This document shows positions 1 to 14,470 of a stretch of 64,000 nt of DNA, in pieces. This stretch comes from Circinella umbellata. Lineage: Eukaryota > Mucoromycota > Mucoromycetes > Mucorales > Lichtheimiaceae. The first letter of the stretch is position 1; each line of letters starts with the position of its first letter. The notes beneath the pieces are model-generated. The model saw only the letters and a program-made list of their open reading frames with translations. It was not told the origin of the DNA and made no database searches. The stretch lies in the NCBI GenBank assembly GCA_025093555.1, contig JAIWNF010000076.1, forward strand, positions 62,001-126,000, read 5' to 3'. Made by a program: the position numbers and the translations under genes.

Positions 1-2851
1 TATAATAATAATAAACTACGGGAGGAACACTTCCATAATACACAGTTTTTCTAATCATTCTGATCATATTCGGATAAAGTGTAGGTATACAAATTAAATA
101 TCTGTATAGTACTATTATTGTAATTCTCTTTAGAAAAGAAATAATGAAAAGCTGCTACTAATGGTAATAATAATAATGTACGTAAAACTTTAACTTACGG
201 TTTATAATACAATATTAAGTGTCGGTGAAGCATGTTCCGGCTTTATATTTCGTTTTATTTAGTGATACCTTTTTTTATTACCTGAAACGAATCAACAGAA
301 ATTATCCACCAAAAGTGGCCAAAAAAAAGTTACTACTGTAACAAACAATAACAACAAATAAAAATAAATAAAGAACTACGTAGGTCTGCTATCTAATGTT
401 TTTATTCTATATTCCTTTTTATCCTTAAAGTTACTAAAGTACTTTAATCTATTTTTAACATTGTTTTATGTCGCCATCAGATGAAGCATTTTCTTTTTAA
501 TATAACTTTATAGATACAACTATAGCACTAAGATATATGAGTGTAAACTGAAACGACATCCACATGTATGTCTTGTCAATTAATCTTCTCCGTGTTCGAG
601 TCCTTTTTTACTTCCCCTCACCCCAGTTAATATAAAAATAGATATGATAGTATGATGGGTGCAAATCATGTAGTGAATAAATTGCTCGCATGGGCATCTA
701 GAGAACTTTATCATATTGATTGAATAGTAGTAGACCCGTGCTCTATTACATGAGCCGTCGAGGATTATACTGGTACTTACGTACATGTTTGATTGGGGCG
801 GTTTTAATCTGCTCTGATAATAACAAACAGGTTAGTAATAAAGAAATAAAAAAGATATATCTAGTATTGCGATAAAGTAGGTGCCCATACTAGAAGTAGG
901 GATTATTATTATGGTTGGTTAGATATATGTTTTGGCTGAATGTGCAATATTGAAACGTTCGTTTACATTCAGCATGCTACCTTATACACTTGATCATGTA
1001 CTACATTTTTATTAGTATTAAGATTATTATATGTATATTTTTCGTCTGTTACTTATGTGCAAGCTCAATTTATATTGCTGTTACAGGTATGTCTGTTCAT
1101 GCTACTCACTGGTATTTTAGTCATGGAGCATTTGTACAAGTTAGTAGCTAAATTATATAGCTAATGCAAACTTTAATAATAATAAACAAATATATAAGCC
1201 CACATTCTGTTTCACAAAGGCTAACTAATCTATCCATTTATGCAGCATGTCTCCAGTTTGTGGAACATATATAATGATCGTTGGTTTATAAAGATGGTGA
1301 CAACCTAAAAAAATGCTCAGATGGACCTGGACTTCTATACTCAATTATTGTTGGCTTATCAATTTTTAACAGCAACTTTTGTATTTTTACAGAGAAAAAA
1401 ACAAAACCTAGAAATAGTATTGAGTAGTATTCAGTCTTCTCGTTGATTATATTGATTAATTAATTATTCTTCGCCACACAGCACATAGTTTCTAGCAGTT
1501 TCAAATAATATTTATATAAAAATTACGCTTCTCATCAGTACATAGACTAATTATAATTAGTAACAATTAACGATAAAATATAAATAGAAAATAAACACTA
1601 TACCGAATTAATAGATGGATGGTAATGAAATTTATTTAGCATGCTCTGTACCAGGTCATACAAATGATGTCAGTTGTAAAAATAAAAAATAAAAAGCTGG
1701 TGGGCTAACTTTACCACGCGAAAAAAAAATTATTGGAGGCATCTCCGCATGGTGCCTCAAATTATACAAATTGCTCCATATTTTTGATGTTGTACAAAAA
1801 ATAAGCAGCTTTTTTTTAAAATAGCAGAGAGGAGATGTAAGCTTGGTTATAAAACGAAACTACGGTTGTTGACTTGTTTTGTTATATATAGGATGACCCA
1901 AAACTTATTCCCGCTTATACATACTTATTAAAGTCGGAGAACCCTTGTTTGCATATTTCATATTATACTCATATGAAGCTATTATATTATATAAAATTTT
2001 TGGTTATAACATCCCGTCAATGACACTGAAAAAAAAATAGAGTATTTCCATTCAAGTAACACAACACCGATTGCTTTTTATGTTTATAAAAATAGGGGGG
2101 AAGGGTTCCAGACAACAGTTTTTATTATTATTGTTATAAGGATTTAAAGATTAAACTTGCCATTGCTTTTTTTATTCAGGTATTAAGTAAAATTTCATTT
2201 TTTTCACTTTAATAATATAAAAAGAGGAAAAAAAAAGGGATCGTCATTTCCTTTTTATTTTTATTTCCTTTTTTTTACTCAGTTGGAACTGTTTTATAAA
2301 CTGAAGTCAAAAAAGCGTTGATTTTATTAGTGCGGGGATTAAGGACGCAGATCATTCTTTTCATGTTTGGCAATACAACTTGCTGCTTTTATATAATTGA
2401 GGTAGAAATAAATGGTCTGGTATTATATTATATTGTATCATATATATGTGTGTGGGAAACAGAGGAAGAGAGAGAAGGAGAGGGTACAGAAGCTTAACAA
2501 AGTTTAACACAATAATTGAATTAATTAACTAGAATCAGTTTTTGTAAGCTAAAGCCGAGATTTGTTATTAACGTTTTTGTATAAAAAAAAAAAGTGTAAC
2601 AAAGCCTCCACTTATACTACATCCAAAAACGGCTTGCTACTCCGTGTCCATTTTTTTTTTTTCTTTTATCCCTCTCCTTTTCCTCTTTCTTTCTCTTCCT
2701 TTTGTCTTTTGTCTTTTTATTTATTTATTTATTATTGTTCTATACTTTACCATTCAGGTTGGTGTTTTTCCCTTAAGAACAAAAAAAAAAACCATTTTTT
2801 TATAAGACACGTTTCAGCAAAAAAAAAAAAAAAAAGAATCAAGGAGAGGTC
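1..2851. other. Intergenic, no gene seen
   Basis: AT-rich DNA with many homopolymer runs. The longest open frames are short, lack splice context and do not resemble a protein I know. The last 300 bases before 2852 are T- and A-tract-rich, as expected for the leader of the next gene. Confidence 0.6.
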
Positions 2852-4216
2852 ATGGCGAACAACCATTCGTCCTTAAATAGTAGCAGCACCGAGCGTCCTC
2901 CTTCGGCATTTCAGTGGCCTATTCCATCCTCTTCATCAGAAATTACTATCAAAGAGATTTTGGATAATTATCAACATGATCCCGAAATATTAAAGCTTGT
3001 TTTAATTGCTAAAGCTGAGGAAGATAAGGTATAGTGTGATATATATATATATATATATATATATCTATAAAATTATATTTGTATTATCTATCTGTTAGGA
3101 ATAGAAGGAGGCGATTTAGAGAAAAGTAAAAAGAAAGAGCAATCCATAATAACAAACAATTTCTGTTTCTGGGAACCATAGAAACAAACAGCGCAAAGTA
3201 CTCTACAAATTGAACGAACACGTATTCAACAAAGGATGATGGATATGGATGCTTTAAGATCTTATCCACAACCACCGCCTGGTGCGGTTATCTATCCATC
3301 ATCTTCCTCTTCATCATCACAACAACCACAAACTTCTCAGCAACAACAATCGTCACATCATCAACACCAGCAACCACCACAGCAACAGCAGCAACCACAG
3401 CATAATAATGATAATAGTAATAATAATAGTAATAATAATGATAGTAATAGTATTCATCAACATCAGCCCACATCATATCATAGTTTACCTCCATTCCAAC
3501 AACAAGTGATTGCACGTGTCACGAGTGATCATCAACATCATCAACCAGTCTCTCCAGCGGGCTATTACCCACACTCTGCACATCCGCTCTGTCCTCCTTC
3601 TTCTCATCATGAGCAACACAACCAACAACAGCAGAATTCTAAATCCCAACATACACCACAGCCACAAACGGCAATTGCGACGCGACCTTCTTATTATTAT
3701 GACCATAAACAAAAGAATGGTATTGGAAAGAAGAGACCACACGATGCCAAGCTTTCTCATGATCAAGTAATGGAAGTACTCAAAGCAAAACTACAACGCG
3801 GCAACAATGCCGTAGATAAAAGTAAGAGAACTAGGACGTTGCCCAATCTATTAGTCACTACAGCAACAAATGCTACCTCGACGACGACATCAACAACATC
3901 TAATAACAATAATAATAAACAAATAACAGGAAAACCTGCATTACCCCCTCCACCACCCCATCATCCTAATCATAATCATCATTCTCAACCACCTTTATCA
4001 ACACCTTCGCCTCGTTCCGCTAAACCAGTTTTACCACCTATCGATACAAGCGTGGGCAGGATACCCTCTCGTGGCCCATTATCTTCAAATTCATCTCAAA
4101 AGTTACCTCCATTTTCTGCCACTGCAGCCTTGGCTGATGCATCGGTCATCAAAGGCGAACGCCGTGTCAAATCACTTTCCCCACCCCCTTTTGCTACTTC
4201 TACTCATCGTAGTTGA
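2852..4216 (+). CDS. Uncharacterised Q/H/P-rich fungal protein, 403 aa
   Basis: Two exons, 2852-3028 and 3182-4216, joined in phase 0 by an intron with a GTATAG donor, a CATAG acceptor and an internal (AT)n run. The joined protein has a compact N-terminal segment (about residues 28-85) with a predicted helix continuing across the junction (ILKLVLIAKAEEDK then KQTAQSTLQIERTRIQ). This resembles a short conserved region I associate with fungal regulatory proteins of unknown function. The rest is low-complexity: Q/H/N-rich from about residue 90, poly-P near 230 and S/T/P-rich to the end, with a basic patch KKRPHD near 185. That make-up suggests a nuclear regulator, but no DNA-binding or catalytic domain is visible, so no function is assigned. 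The start is the first ATG of the exon and gives the conserved helix. It converges on the PDI-like gene, with 294 bp between the stops. Confidence 0.8.
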
Positions 4217-4510
4217 TGATTTTGTTATTAGTTCTTTCCCTTCTTAATATATATATATATGTACGTACGTATGCAAGTATGTATGTATGGTTTTTCTTTT
4301 TGTTTGTTTGGGCTAATTATATATATATATATATATACAAAAGTATTTTGAAGAAAAAAAATCACACATTGAATTTTTTTATACATTCGAAGAAAAAAGG
4401 CATCCACTTTTTCAATAATAATAAACTGAGAAGAAAAAAAAAAAGGGAAAGGAAGGGGAAAACCAAGTTTGAAAAAACCATAAAAAACGATAAACATTTT
4501 TTTTTTGTTT

Positions 4511-6917
4511 TTAATCTTGAGAGCCTGATTTTACAGGTAGAACATTTGATCGACCCTTTCTTCGATTTGTTCTCTTGACAAAGATATATAATATAGCTGC
4601 AAATGCACCACATGTCATAAACCAGTGAACTCGTAACATACCGAAACCTTGTTGCATGCTTTGACCAACGCGTGCATGAAATGGTAACGTGGATACGCCA
4701 ATCAGCGCTTGTTCCGGAATATCTACCTTGAGTGCCTGTAGCACCTTGTCTGGATCATCCAACGAGAACTTTTTACGATTAATATCATGTGCATAATACT
4801 TATTATTCTATTATATATCAATTATTATGATTGTGTTATTATTATTATAACTATTAGTCAACATGTAAGTATATGAATATATTTTCATATCCATCTGAAC
4901 ATCACTATGATTATGTATATTTTCCTTACCACGGGATCCACAATAATTAAAGCTGGCAATCGGTTCGGATGTACGGCATAAGCGGTCCGTGCATAGTTAC
5001 CCCAAGTTGTACCTTCCAGAATAGCAAATAAGACCCGATCCGATTTACTTGCCTTTTGTTGTTTACTTTGTGTTTCAGCTATTGCTCGGAATTTAGCCAT
5101 ATTCTCATAGTCATCCTTATTTATGACTCCTACCACAGCTGTACGCGTTCCTTGCAAAATTTCAGGTGCGTTACTAGGGTTTATATCGCTGACTAATGGA
5201 AATTTTTCATTTTCAATCCAAGAAATCAGGGACTGGCGAACTGTTTCTGTGTTTGTAAATTGATGAGAAGGATAAATAACATGTTTTCCATCCTTGACAA
5301 TAAGTAAAGTAGGTAAATCGGTAGGTGCCAAGTTAAAATGCCCAATGGCTTGAGAATCACTAGTCAAATAAAAACCAAGATCCCCAATAAATTCTCGTGC
5401 TACTTGTTGTAAAAGACCCTATACAACATTTTGTCAATAACTTGTCCAAACATAATAAAAAAAAAAAAGTAAAATTGCTGTTTACATTGGCAGAGTCACG
5501 TTCATCTCCATATAAGAAGACCAAGGCAACAGGTTCTTGTTGTAATCTACTTTCGAGTTGACCCCAATTGACTTTGAGAACAGTAGGACTACATATATAT
5601 AATAAAAATTATTTGTTTTCATTTTAGTTGGAAATATGTATTAATATATGATATATATGTATTTTTTTACCCTGCCATCTTGTTTGCGAAGTTAACAAGG
5701 CTCACTAACGAACGGTCGTCATGGTAATCATGTACTGAACCACCAGTATATCTATATCCAAAACATAATTATATTAATGTTTATTTCCTTTTCTATCCAC
5801 AAAAATGTACTTACAATTTCAATGTTGGGAATCCATGTACACCATTATTTACACAGGCATCTAAATTCAGCCAGATAATATATATAATTTTTAATACCAA
5901 TTACACGTACTAATCTATCCTAGTATTTCTTCTTTTAACAGCAAATAATAACAGTTATTATTATGATATATATATAACTCCCATCCCTTACCTCGATGAT
6001 CATCACAGTTTACTTCACCTACATTCACTTGGCGTTTAAGATCCTTTGCCATTTGTTCCCAAGAAGGTGCAAGTCTTTGACAATGACCACACCATGGTGC
6101 ATAATATTTGATAAACCATGGTAAACCCGATTGTTTTGCTGCTTCCAATCCATTTCCATCCAAATGAATCGAAATACCATGTGGATTAGATATAAGATTA
6201 TCATCATTACCAGGAGTAGCTATAATACCACTTTTACTTGGGTCATTATCATACGCTTCAGTTTGTTCTTCCACAAATACAGTCAATTTTTCATAAACGC
6301 GATCTTTTGTTGGATATTCGTCGGCAGGTGCTTTGCCATCCACAAAGAGTTGAAGTGTCGGGAAATGACGAACATTATGAGCATCGCAAAGATCAGATTG
6401 AAGTGTACAGTCGACTTTGGCGAAATGAAAGTTTTGTAACGATTCATACTCATCAGCAAGTTGTTGCCATGTCGGTGCTAATAATAATAACAATAAAAAT
6501 ATTAAATAAATCAGAATCTCCGGGGAGAGGGGTAGTGATGGTAAGATAGGATATTAAAAGAAGGTTCCCCCACAATGTCGGTTTTTCTTTCCTTTTCCTC
6601 TTTTGTTATTTCGATTTTTTTTTTTTGCCATTCAATCTTACCGAATTGTTGACAATGAGGGCAAAATGGTGAAAAATGGTTTACAAACCTAATTATGTAA
6701 AAAATAATAATAATCAGTCTTTTTATATATGTATACTCATCACTACTGTAGCAGTAACAATAAAATCAAGTGTAGTAAGAATAGTTTTTTTTTTTTTTTA
6801 CCAAAGTCCTTGTTTTGTAATAACTTCAAAATCACTCCCACTAAGTTCTTTAACTTCAGCACCTAATGCACATTGACATAATATTAAAAGAATACACCAT
6901 GTCCACCAAAAATTCAT
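4511..6917 (-). CDS. Membrane-anchored protein disulfide isomerase-like protein (two thioredoxin domains), 551 aa
   Basis: Eight exons (6802-6917, 6642-6688, 5992-6477, 5815-5860, 5671-5751, 5486-5588, 4930-5418, 4511-4798), all in frame. The start at 6917 gives a signal peptide (hydrophobic core CILLILCQCALG). Two thioredoxin folds follow: the first with CPHC at residues 48-51 (FSPFCPHCQQF), the second with CGHC at 184-187 (APWCGHC). Both keep the downstream cis-proline context (RHFPTL and HGFPTL). Redox-inactive thioredoxin-like domains occupy about 290-450. Near the C-terminus residues 514-530 form one transmembrane helix followed by a basic tail (KRTNRRKGR), and there is no KDEL/HDEL. This is the architecture of TMX3 or yeast Eps1-type ER membrane disulfide isomerases, which catalyse thiol-disulfide exchange in the ER lumen. 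Membership of the PDI family is firm; the exact orthologue is not. Confidence 0.93.
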
Positions 6918-9900
6918 GGTTTTTTTTCTTTTAGTGAAAAAAGGTGGAAGGAAGGCTGGAAGGGGATAGTTATCAAATTTAAAGCCGATAATAAAACGGA
7001 GTTTTTTTTTCCGTGTTTGAAATGTAATAATACAGGTTAGAGTATTATGTCGTATTTTATATTGAACATATGAGGCTGAAGATAACAACAAGCTCCACTA
7101 ATGTATCGAGGCAGGCATATATATTCAGTAATAGTGTGAATGTAATTACTCTTTTCTTGATATTTCTCTTACTGTTATTTCAATAAGGACTGTCAAGTAA
7201 CAACAATACAATGATATATTACATAATTTTGATAAATTTACAATATCTCATCATTTTAACTATTTCTTCGGTCTAGAATGAAATGAATTTGTCATATGCC
7301 ATTTTTAGAATTACATCAGACGACGCTCTATAAATATATTAAAAGATTTACTGAGTTCAGATATTTAACTTTTATATCACGCACATTTAATCACTGAGTT
7401 AATGCTTTTCATGAGAATTAAGAAGCATTGGAATGTGTATGTCGTGGTCAGTAGACCGCTTTTAGAGAATATGTATCAAAGGACTCAAAGGAATGTTGAT
7501 TAGTGTAATAGATGATATTTTGTCAAATAAGTCTGTCAGGAATATAAAATATGGCATTAGTAAATAATAGATAGATAGATTTTTATGAAATCAGATATTG
7601 CTACTTACCATTAAATCGGTACCCGTTAAACTGTATATGGCTAAGCCGACAACATTAATCAATTATCTTTTATACGTATAGTTGGCAGTATTCCGATGAT
7701 TTGAGGCTATATTATAATATATAGCTTTATCTAAATATATGTAATTTTATGTTACCTTTTTATTACCTAATTCAGGAACATATTATATATACAGTACTAG
7801 AAAATCAGCATAAGACGATCAAGATATTTTTTTCAGTGTTTCGCATAGTGTGGTTAACATCCCAATGGTCCAGATTTTGGATTTACTTTTGCATTCGGTA
7901 AACTTTCTTTTTGACTTTAATGGGTAGATATTAAGTTGATAACTATAATGTGTTATGTTTTATATTATATAAACAAACATGTGGCGTCTGTACCATTAAA
8001 GCAGAATTCCATTCAAAAAATGGCCCATTTATCTTTTTATTTACAGTAGCTTTTCTTCTTACTGTATCCAGGTTTTTCTGAGACTAGTCATGTACATAAT
8101 ACATTTTTAATGAAAGGTTATGGTGTGGAACACTTTTCGAATGTTCCTTCTTTTTTATTTCAGTTCTCTAATCATAAGGCGGGAGAAGGAAGGGTGTGTC
8201 ACAGGGACAAACAATTATATAAAATAATTAAATATTGGCTCTAAAAGTCAATAAAACATTAATTTGAAGGCCAAGAAAAGAAAAAAAGGAGGGTCTGTGC
8301 TTTTTCGGAGTTGATTGTGACAAGGGATATCAGTGACAAGGAAGTTTAAATACTTGGGGATCGGCATACACGAGATTCGATACTTCGTTAATTATTTAAA
8401 CGGTTTTCCTTTTTTTATCGTCCCCTTTATGTTTTTTTTTTATTCATGCAAAGCTTGTTACTAGACAACATCACATACCCCTTTTTCTGCAATTACAAAC
8501 AGCCATAACTACGGAAATTCAAATTTTGATTCTTTTTTTGTTCGTACTTTGCTCGTATTTTGGGGTATTTCAGGATCTGTTTCAGCCCATTATCACGTTA
8601 AACCAAATGAGAACAAAAAGGATGAGCGTGAATTGCGTGTTTTACCATTGCGCGTTACAAATATACGGGAAGAAAAGGGTTTCTGCGAGTTTTTACTCTT
8701 TTTTACCAGTGCAAGGTAAAAATATATTGATAAAAAAAGAGATACTATTAATAAGTAAATAATAAAAAAAATATTTATTTTTATAATGATAATAGTTATA
8801 TTAATTCCTTCGACGAACACTATTTCATTATTAATGTTTATTTAGAAGTAAAAAGCCATTTTATTTTTTGATTGTAATAGATTCAAGCACGTTTCTTTCT
8901 TTTTTTGTTGTTCGTGTATTAAACGCGTTAATAGTTTAAAAAGTATGTTGTTTGTTATTTCAAAGAGCTGATTATTCTTGTTATAACAAAATAAAATAAA
9001 GACAGTAACGTCTACATGTCAATTCAAAAAAAGAATTTGAATGAATTACTTTTATGACATACATACAAAAAAAAAACACGCTACTGCATCATAGATTTCA
9101 GTATGGAGAAAGTAGTTTTTCTATTCCAAACATGATAGTAAAAGGTTTCTCAGCAACAAAAAATAAGCTTGCTTTTCATAACATAACAACAGTATTATTA
9201 AATCATTTTTACTTTGACAGCATACGTAATAAGAATTCATATTTTATTTTTATTCTTTTCACATATTAAGTATTCGACCAGCACGGTATTGGAATTCTTG
9301 TTATGATCATCTCGTGGATAACCTATATATTTTTGTCATGTCAACTATCAATTTTTTCCTCTTCTATAGCAATCAAATGGTATAATTTAGTTCAATCATT
9401 ATAATAGGAATGGTCTTTTTTTTCTTTTTGTTCTTTGCATATAAACTATTTCTGGATAAGTGATTTCATTTTTGAGCTTTTTTTTTTGCTCTTGTTTTTG
9501 TCATTATATATTTATGTCTATAGTACGGTAGTACATGTATTATTATTATTATTAAACAAAAGTACGTATAGCTGTATGTACCTTTCTATATATTAATTCA
9601 AATTTGTGTATCATATACCTTGCTAAATTGATGAAGTGCTTTATCAACACATAGACACCTTAAACTACAAGTGCTACTTGTTAGTAGGATAGACCTATTT
9701 ATCAAGGAATATGTGAATTTATCTCTATATGCATTTATACAACGTTAAAAACATTTTACTCGCACCGAGGAAATATTCTTAAAATGCAAACTACTCACAC
9801 CGTATATTCTATAAAAATTACATTACTTCGTTGTTGATGAATTAATTGACCAATTAGTAAACTCTGTTATTTTAATATTAAGGAGGATTTTTATGAGAGT

Positions 9901-10861
9901 CACTGACAAAAATGAACAAAGAGAAAATATATCAGAGAATTTGAAATTGAGTTCAAGAATAAGTAGTTTTCTTTTGGTAGGCAATACTACTACTACTTAC
10001 TACTGTACAATTATACGTTATTTACCTATCTGAACATATTTCGAATGAGCAGTTATATCAGCAATCATTATAATAATATTATTATTTAATAGCAAAAAAC
10101 GAACCTTCAACAGAGGTGCTCACAATACTGTATTACATTATTATCGGTAAAACGCGACTTTGTTAAAGGTATGTAGATGCTTGGCTACAAAAGCCTGTAA
10201 ATAAAATTGTTCACCAAAAGTACATACAATTTACATATACGTATTGTTAATTCGCTATACTTTTTAATTATTACTTGCACTGTAGAATATATGTACTTTA
10301 TGGTTATCCCTATGGTTACTTATTACGTAAAGCTTTATGATAACAGCGAACAAAATATGCGTTATTTGTAGAATGAAAGAGATCGACATTCTATCATCAT
10401 TTTGAAGATTTTTGCTGATATTGTACATCGACAATGTGCTTGATTTAAATGTATTCACACACACACACACACATACATATATATATATGTACTTATATAG
10501 GTCTGTTTATTAATATATTTCTAAATGTAAATAAAACTGCCAAATTTTTGTTTGTTTGGATTATTGATTGCTGTTAAACACGGGGATTTTTTGTATCACC
10601 CTTTTTTTTTTCTCTTTCCTCATCCCCAAATAAAAATATTTGTATACAGAATCCAAATTAATTTTTTTCATTGCTGTTTTTTTTTTAAAAAAGAATGGTA
10701 ATATACGTAATATACGTAATAATATATGCAATAAATATTTAAAGGTGTTTGTGTATAAATGAGTTGGGGGGAGTGTAGAGTGAGTATATATGTGAGAAGA
10801 AGTAAAAAGATAATATATGGTATTATATAAAAGAAAAGAATGAACAAAAAAGTTTAAAGAT
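6918..10861. other. Intergenic, 3.9 kb; one weak coding-like stretch
   Basis: AT-rich. The only part that looks protein-like is an open + frame at about 8465-8717 with no ATG (contains VSAHYHVKPNENK and LRVTNIREEKGFCEF), preceded by a possible TTTCAG acceptor and ended by a GTAAAA donor. It could be a relic exon. Elsewhere only homopolymers and (TA)n or TAT runs are seen. Confidence 0.5.
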
Positions 10862-12210
<1,349 letters not shown>

Positions 12211-12331
12211 TTTAAATATATTTTATATGTACAACAAGAAAAAATAAAAGGTTAAGAGAAACAAGTAGTAAAAGATATTTTAATAGTAATAATAATAATA
12301 CTAGTAGTAAAAAGTAGCTATAGTAATAGAA

Positions 12332-12354
12332 AAAAAAAAAAAAAAAAAAAAAAA
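12332..12354. repeat. Poly(A) run upstream of the Rab6 gene
   Basis: An uninterrupted run of more than 20 A on the + strand, about 120 bp upstream of the Rab6 start (poly-T on the coding strand). It may be a nucleosome-excluding promoter tract; that role is inferred. Confidence 0.6.
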
Positions 12355-12502
12355 GGCGGAAAAAGAATGATTAAAGCTTTAGTGCTTGTCTTTTTTTTTT
12401 TTAAGATGCAGATGCTGGAACTCTATTTTTTTTTAAGTGCTATAAGTCAACTGTTGTTGTTAAAATCGGAGTCTGTACATTTTACAGCATTTTTTTATGG
12501 TA

Positions 12503-12538
12503 CAGTCAGCCTTATGGAAATTGGCGTTTTCTAAAAAA
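12503..12538 (+). repeat. Left terminal inverted repeat
   Basis: Reads CAGTCAGCCTTATGGAAATT and continues through GGCGTTTTCT into an A-run. It matches the complement of 14471-14506 except at two bases. The preceding two bases are TA. Confidence 0.85.
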
Positions 12539-12742
12539 TAATTGGCCAAAAGTCAAAAAAAAAAATTGATCGGATTTTAAAAATAAATGTCACGAGGTTG
12601 GCACAAGTTGGTGAAAACGTTTTTCTTTCATGCATCATATATTGACTGAGATGATAGCCATGCAAAGTAGAAACTTCGTGTTACAAGTAAAGAGTAGAAA
12701 AGACCAGCGTTTTATTCCTTATAAACTTTTTTATACTTGGCC

Positions 12743-14274
12743 ATGATGTCAAATGTAAAATGTTACCATTGTTCTGATATTTTTGCAACCAAAAGCAGAC
12801 GTAACATACATACTATTGAATGTCATGTTTTACACGTTAAAATTGTTAAGTGATTTTCCCAAAACAAGAAGATCCATTTGTATCTAACAAACACTATTGC
12901 CAATAACTTACACAGGTGAAAATTTTCTTGATCGGAAAGAAAGTGGGTTTCCTTGTCCTGCTTGTCAGAAATATTTGAAGAATGGTGCAACGTTGAAGAT
13001 TCATTTGAAAAAAAACATCAGTTATCTTGTGATTTCATCTTCGATTCCACGGTCGAGATTCCAAAAGATCTAGCTGTTCATGACACACTTGTGTCTCTTG
13101 CAACGAAATCACCATTTGTACAAGATGTACTCAAATCGCCAAGTGCCATTGACAATAATTTACCGGCCAATACAAGCAACTCATCAGCTGATGTCTTGCC
13201 TCTCAATGTAGACGCGTGCTCAACAGATAATAGCGTTTTCGAATTGGACTTCACTGTGCCTACTGAACATGAACGTTTGACTTTCGAGAACATAGCTGTG
13301 TCCTGTCGCTTTCACGATTTTCAACTCCAAGTCAAAGACTAGAAGAAGATTTGAATGATGATCAATTAGTAACAGCGTATTCGATTAATCGTACCGATGA
13401 TATGCTTTCTGATGATACACAGCTGTGGGATCATTTTGAAAGTAGTGTCGAGGATTACGCTGATGTCAACTTGAGACATTATCTGGTGAAATTTTGGGGA
13501 CGAAAGTTCCCTAACAATATAATCAATTATGATGATATTTCTGACCATATCATAGTAGGAAGAAGACTTTATATGAATGAAACAGTATATGATGCAATTA
13601 AGACGAAACGGAAGACAGAAAAACTATGTCATTTTGTTAAGATGGTTATAGAAGTAGATACAAAAAAAAAAGTCAGGCGCAATGCTCCAGTGGATCTGCA
13701 AGTCCAGACATTTTTTGGGGAAGTTATTATTTACTTTGTGTATGAATATAACGGTAAGTAGAACATGTTTGCTGAAAGAGTAGATAATAGATTTAACCAT
13801 TTATTTTCATTGGTAGGCAAAAAGCAAATATTGTGTTTTGTAGACATTCTTAACGGCGTGGGACTCAATAGTGCTTTGTCGGCAAGTCTTTGTTATGTCC
13901 AAAGAGTTGATTGTGTTTTTAATAATTCTTTTGGAATACAGGTTAATCACGCAACTTTGCACGTTTTGCATCGTGCCAAGGCTAATATATATACCATGAG
14001 TGAAGTCGAACATATTCAATTGGCCTTCAAGCTTGCTAATATTCCCCTGTTTATTGCTCAATCGAGCAAAATTGCAAAAAATAGATCAAGCTTCGAGTAT
14101 GTTCTTAATTGCGGTACTCATCAGTACGACGATCATCCACCACCTCTAACTGATCACATATTATTGCAAGCAATTAATTCCAAAGCATCACGCAAAAGAA
14201 AATCCATCTCTTCTCATTATAATAAAAAGCATATCTCCTTTCTTATCGAAAATGCATTGATAAAATATACTTGA
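12743..14274 (+). pseudogene. Broken gene with two C2H2 zinc fingers, inside the TIR element
   Basis: A first frame from the ATGs at 12743/12746 encodes a C-x2-C-x12-H-x4-H finger (CYHC...HTIECH). A second finger with the same spacing (CPAC...HLKKKH) is encoded at about 12954-13018, but its frame is broken at a run of eight A just before the last histidine; nine would restore the spacing. The coding signal continues in another frame to 13342, shifts again near 13270-13330, and then runs from about 13321 to 14274 across an intron (donor GTAAGT at about 13753, acceptor TTGGTAG at about 13816) that joins EYN to GKKQILCFVD. The C-terminal half (LWDHFESS, FWGRKFP, SDHIIVGRRLYMNE) is well formed but unknown to me. 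The frame breaks argue for a decayed gene; a homopolymer sequencing error could explain the first. Paired fingers would fit DNA binding, for example to the element's own ends. Confidence 0.65.
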
Positions 14275-14470
14275 TGTCGTATTTAGGTATTTCTTGCACC
14301 CGTATGATATAATATCTTAAATACTCATTAATATAATGCATTTGTTATATTAGACAGTGATTTACAGAGGCTCCATTTAGTAAAAATTATATTTATATAC
14401 TACAGAGTCAAGTTGTGTAAAAATCGATCCTCGAATAAGCTGGCATGTTTTTTTACAGTGACATTTATTT

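Noticed and set aside
2562..2876. Open frame overlapping the start of the first gene
   Set aside because: Low-complexity, driven by poly-T and poly-A runs, and in a different frame from the well-supported gene starting at 2852.
3282..3770. Several long frames on both strands inside the Q/H-rich gene
   Set aside because: Shadows of CAA/CAT/AAT repeats; only the frame joined to the first exon has a sensible start and splice site.
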